From positions 1 to 8,933 of the forward strand of contig JAEZRH010000045.1 of assembly GCA_023412845.1 (NCBI GenBank): 8,933 bases of DNA. Reading direction: 5' to 3'. Of the stretch, positions 6,529-8,933 are shown one piece after another. The translations under genes and the position numbers were made by a program. This DNA comes from Bacillota bacterium (lineage in GTDB: Bacteria; Bacillota; Clostridia; Oscillospirales; Acutalibacteraceae). Each line of letters opens with the position of its first letter. The stretch's first letter is position 1. The notes beneath the pieces are model-generated. The model worked only from the letters and a program-made list of their open reading frames with translations. It was not told the origin of the DNA and ran no database searches.

Positions 6529-7126
6529 AGGCCTGCTGGTGATCCTTTCCGGCCCGTCCGGGGTTGGGAAAGGGACCGTGCTGAAAGCCCTGCTGGCCGC
6601 GGACGATTCCATCAGGTTTTCCATTTCCGCCACGACGCGTGCGCCGAGGCCCGGCGAAACAAACGGCAGGGAATATTATTTTATATCCCGGGAAGAATTT
6701 AAGCGGATGGCCGATGCCGGAGAAATGCTCGAGAGCGCAGAGTACTGCGGAAATTGTTACGGCACGCCCGCGGCGCCAATCCGTGACTGGACTTCGCGGG
6801 GGATCGACGTGGTTCTTGACATCGAAGTCCAGGGCGGCGCCCAGGTGAGACAAAAATGCCCGGATGCGGTCGGTATTTTTATCCTGCCCCCTTCGATGGA
6901 GGAGCTGGAGCGCCGGCTTCGGAACCGCGCGACTGAGTCGGATGAGAAGGTCCGCAAACGCCTTGAGACCGCCCGCCGGGAAATCCCGGAGGCAAAGCAC
7001 TACGACTATGTCGTCGTCAACGATTCCTTCGAACTTGCCGCAAATCGTATTCGCGAGATCCTGCACGCGGAAAAAAACCGCACGGAACGGAACACGCAAC
7101 TGATTGAAAGGATGCTGGAACAATGA
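6518..7126 (+). CDS. gmk: guanylate kinase
   Basis: Phosphorylates GMP to GDP with ATP in the cytoplasm, feeding GTP, dGTP and (p)ppGpp pools. The 202-residue protein has the P-loop GPSGVGKG at residues 12-19, and a GMP-binding segment with SATTRAPRPGE and NGREYYF soon after. GNCYGTP and VVLDIEVQGGAQV follow, then the lid region with RNRATES. An in-frame ATG at 6488 exists, but it would add ten residues unlike the family and has a poor upstream site. The ATG at 6518 gives the classic MANKGLLVILSGPSG start and is preceded by GAGGGGGAA (6499-6507). It overlaps remA by 11 bp and rpoZ by 4 bp (ATGA), implying translational coupling. Confidence 0.96.
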   Translation: MANKGLLVILSGPSGVGKGTVLKALLAADDSIRFSISATTRAPRPGETNGREYYFISREEFKRMADAGEMLESAEYCGNCYGTPAAPIRDWTSRGIDVVLDIEVQGGAQVRQKCPDAVGIFILPPSMEELERRLRNRATESDEKVRKRLETARREIPEAKHYDYVVVNDSFELAANRIREILHAEKNRTERNTQLIERMLEQ

Positions 7127-7341
7127 TTAAACCGATCGCAGACCTGATCCTGACTCCTCAGCAGAGCCGCTATTCGCTTGTTATCGCCGTTTCCAAACGC
7201 GCAAGGCAGATTGCGGAAGAGGCGGAAAAAGACAGGGAGATTCTGGATGAAAAACCGGTTGAGCTTGCGGTTCAGGAATACGTCCATCATAAATATACGA
7301 TGGTAGAAAAGAACAACCCAAACGACGATACGGACCTCTGA
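7123..7341 (+). CDS. rpoZ: DNA-directed RNA polymerase omega subunit
   Basis: A 72-residue omega subunit, which helps fold and hold the beta' subunit in RNA polymerase. The family core is visible: SRYSLVIAVSKRARQI (15-30), followed by KPVELAVQEY (44-53). The tail is short and acidic/Asn-rich. The start codon overlaps the gmk stop in an ATGA, so translation is probably coupled to gmk. Adjacency of gmk and rpoZ is widely conserved. It ends 22 bp before the priA start chosen here. Confidence 0.95.
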   Translation: MIKPIADLILTPQQSRYSLVIAVSKRARQIAEEAEKDREILDEKPVELAVQEYVHHKYTMVEKNNPNDDTDL

Positions 7342-7350
7342 CCGCTTGCG

Positions 7351-7357
7351 AGAGGTG
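7351..7357 (+). promoter_or_regulatory. ribosome binding site that decides the priA start
   Basis: AGAGGTG matches the 3' part of the AGGAGGTGA consensus. The AGG ends 2 nt before the ATG at 7358, too close for initiation, and 8 nt before the in-frame GTG at 7364, which is ideal. I therefore favour GTG 7364; ATG 7358 would add only Met-Asp and cannot be excluded. Confidence 0.55.
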
Positions 7358-7363
7358 ATGGAT

Positions 7364-8933
7364 GTGGCGGCCGTTGCGAAGATCGCTGTGGAGAACGCCG
7401 TTTATCACTTTGACAAGGCGTTTGACTACCTTGTGCCGGAGTCCCTGCATTCCGGCGAACTGGTCGGCTGCAGGGTGATCGTTCCGTTCGGCACTTCCAA
7501 CGCGAAGCGCGTGGGTGTCGTTCTCGGCATGGAAGAAGGCCCGTCGGAAGAACCGGAAAAACTGAAAAGCGTGCTGTCGGTCCTCGACCGGGCCCCGCTT
7601 CTGTCTGCGGAAGCCGTGGGCCTTGTTTTTTGGATCGCCGAACACACGTTCTGCACCCTGTTCGAAGCCGCAAAGCTTTTTTTCCCTTCCGGGATCGAAC
7701 TGAAGCTGAAGACGGAGTACGCTCTGAAAAAGCCGGAGAACGAACTCGACCTGTCCGCGCTGGATGAGGAGGAGCGGCAGGTCGTTCATTTTCTTTCAAA
7801 AGCGAAGGGCTTCGTCCTTCGTGAAAGGCTGTTGCGCCAGATGGGCCTCTCTTCGGAAAGCGACGTTCTTGAGCGGCTCCTTCGCAGGGAGATTCTGCTG
7901 AAAAACAGCGGGGCCGTCAGGCATATCCGCGACGCCACGCAGAAGATGGTCCGTCTTTCCGGCGCCGGAGGCGCGCAGAAGCTCACGCCCAAACAGAAGG
8001 CAGTCGTTAAAATCCTCACGGATGCCGGTTCCGCCTCGCTGAAGGAGCTGTGCTATTTTGCAGGCGTCACTTCTTCCGTAGTGAATGCACTTGTCAAAAG
8101 AGGGCTTGCGCAGTATTATGATGTTGAGGTTTACCGCAACCCCTATGCCTCCGTACCCATCGAGGAGCATGACGGCAATTTTCAGCTTTCGCAGGAACAG
8201 CAGGCGGCTTTCGAAAATCTGCTTGCCCAGTACAGGTCCCGAAAAGGCGGCACCGCCCTGCTCTACGGCGTGACCGGCAGCGGAAAAACGTCCGTTTTCA
8301 TGCGTCTGATCGACAAGGCGAGAGAAGACGGCCGCAGCGTGATCGTCATGGTGCCGGAAATTTCCCTCACTCCGCAGACGGTTTCGCTGTTCCGCTCGCA
8401 CTACGGGGCGTGCGTCGCCGTCTTCCACAGCGGGCTGACGCTGGCGGAGCGCATGGACGAGTGGAAACGCGTCAACAGCGGTTCGGCTTCCATTGTAGTC
8501 GGTACGCGTTCGGCGGTTTTCGCTCCGCTTCGGAGCATTGGCCTTATTATAATGGATGAAGAGCAGGAAAGCACCTATAAATCGGAGTCGTCGCCGCGGT
8601 ACCATGCGCGCGACGTGGCAAAATACCGCTGCGCCTACCATAAGGCGCTTCTGGTGCTGTCCTCCGCGACGCCGTCCGTCGAAAGCTATTATTTTGCCCG
8701 CAGCGGGCGCTACAGCCTGAATGTTCTGCCCGCCCGCTACGGGGCGGCCCGGCTGCCGGAGGTCGATGTCGTAGATATGAACCCGGAGCTGGAGCGAGGC
8801 AACCGCACCATTTTCAGTTCGAAACTGCTGGGGGCGCTGCAGGAAAACCTCGCGGAAAAAAAACAGTCGATCCTGCTTTTGAACCGGCGGGGGTATAATA
8901 CGTTCGTTTCCTGCCGCGCGTGCGGCCATGTGC
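7364..8933 (+). CDS. priA: primosomal protein N' (replication restart helicase PriA), 3' end missing
   Basis: A superfamily-2 DNA helicase that recognises stalled forks and reloads the replisome. 523 residues are visible before the window ends; full PriA is about 730-830. The N-terminal 3'-DNA-end-binding domain starts AVAKIAVENAVYHFDKAFDYL, followed by a winged-helix region. The helicase core has Walker A GVTGSGKT (302-309; 8267-8290), VPEISLTPQT, VGTRSAVFAPL, Walker B as DEEQ (398-401; 8555-8566) and SSATPS (433-438). The last visible residues include the first CxxC of the zinc region (Cys517, Cys520). It follows rpoZ directly; B. subtilis has coaBC between the two. The frame is clean throughout, with no sign of decay. 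Confidence 0.95.
   Translation, partial: MAAVAKIAVENAVYHFDKAFDYLVPESLHSGELVGCRVIVPFGTSNAKRVGVVLGMEEGPSEEPEKLKSVLSVLDRAPLLSAEAVGLVFWIAEHTFCTLFEAAKLFFPSGIELKLKTEYALKKPENELDLSALDEEERQVVHFLSKAKGFVLRERLLRQMGLSSESDVLERLLRREILLKNSGAVRHIRDATQKMVRLSGAGGAQKLTPKQKAVVKILTDAGSASLKELCYFAGVTSSVVNALVKRGLAQYYDVEVYRNPYASVPIEEHDGNFQLSQEQQAAFENLLAQYRSRKGGTALLYGVTGSGKTSVFMRLIDKAREDGRSVIVMVPEISLTPQTVSLFRSHYGACVAVFHSGLTLAERMDEWKRVNSGSASIVVGTRSAVFAPLRSIGLIIMDEEQESTYKSESSPRYHARDVAKYRCAYHKALLVLSSATPSVESYYFARSGRYSLNVLPARYGAARLPEVDVVDMNPELERGNRTIFSSKLLGALQENLAEKKQSILLLNRRGYNTFVSCRACGHV

Noticed and set aside
7796..8929. A 377-codon minus-strand frame opposite priA
   Set aside because: The sense strand encodes unbroken PriA with Walker A, Walker B and zinc cysteines; the antisense frame is a codon-bias shadow.

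Overview
The window looks like a chromosomal segment of a fairly GC-rich member of the Bacillota, most likely a clostridial/Oscillospirales-type bacterium. The grounds are the gene order yicC-remA-gmk-rpoZ-priA (a Bacillota hallmark; remA in particular is a Bacillota-type gene), the pairing of a D-Ala-D-Ala carboxypeptidase with an RluB-type pseudouridine synthase, strong purine-rich Shine-Dalgarno sites, and sigma-A-like promoters. Every gene I can support lies on the + strand. There are no tRNA or rRNA genes, CRISPR arrays, insertion sequences or phage genes.

Layout. (1) Positions 1-1871: the 3' part of a penicillin-binding-protein-5-type carboxypeptidase, then rluB. (2) Positions 1894-1935: an intergenic control region in which a near-consensus sigma-A promoter overlaps a perfect 12-bp inverted repeat. 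(3) Positions 1991-5175: a three-gene biotin-dependent carboxyl-transfer cassette, consisting of an MmdA/12S-like CoA carboxyltransferase, a 123-residue biotin carrier (1.3S-like) and an OadA/5S-like pyruvate/oxaloacetate carboxyltransferase. (4) Positions 5191-5288: a second sigma-A-like promoter followed almost at once by a GC-rich hairpin with a U-tract. (5) Positions 5353-8933: yicC, remA, gmk, rpoZ and the start of priA, tightly packed and partly overlapping.

How the genes work together. The flanking genes are housekeeping: peptidoglycan trimming, 23S rRNA modification, RNA turnover, GMP phosphorylation, RNA polymerase omega and replication restart. The middle cassette matches subunit for subunit the soluble transcarboxylase of Propionibacterium (12S + 1.3S + 5S), which moves a carboxyl group between methylmalonyl-CoA and pyruvate/oxaloacetate on biotin. 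It has no adjacent biotin carboxylase and no membrane sodium-pump subunit.

The most unusual point is that the 12S-like protein has lost or replaced several motifs that form the CoA-carboxyltransferase active site, while keeping the overall fold signature and the family's C-terminal tail. The other points worth checking are the inverted repeat over the cassette promoter, and the promoter-plus-hairpin arrangement ahead of yicC, which could make a short RNA or act as an attenuator. I do not see a wholly new defence or mobile system here.
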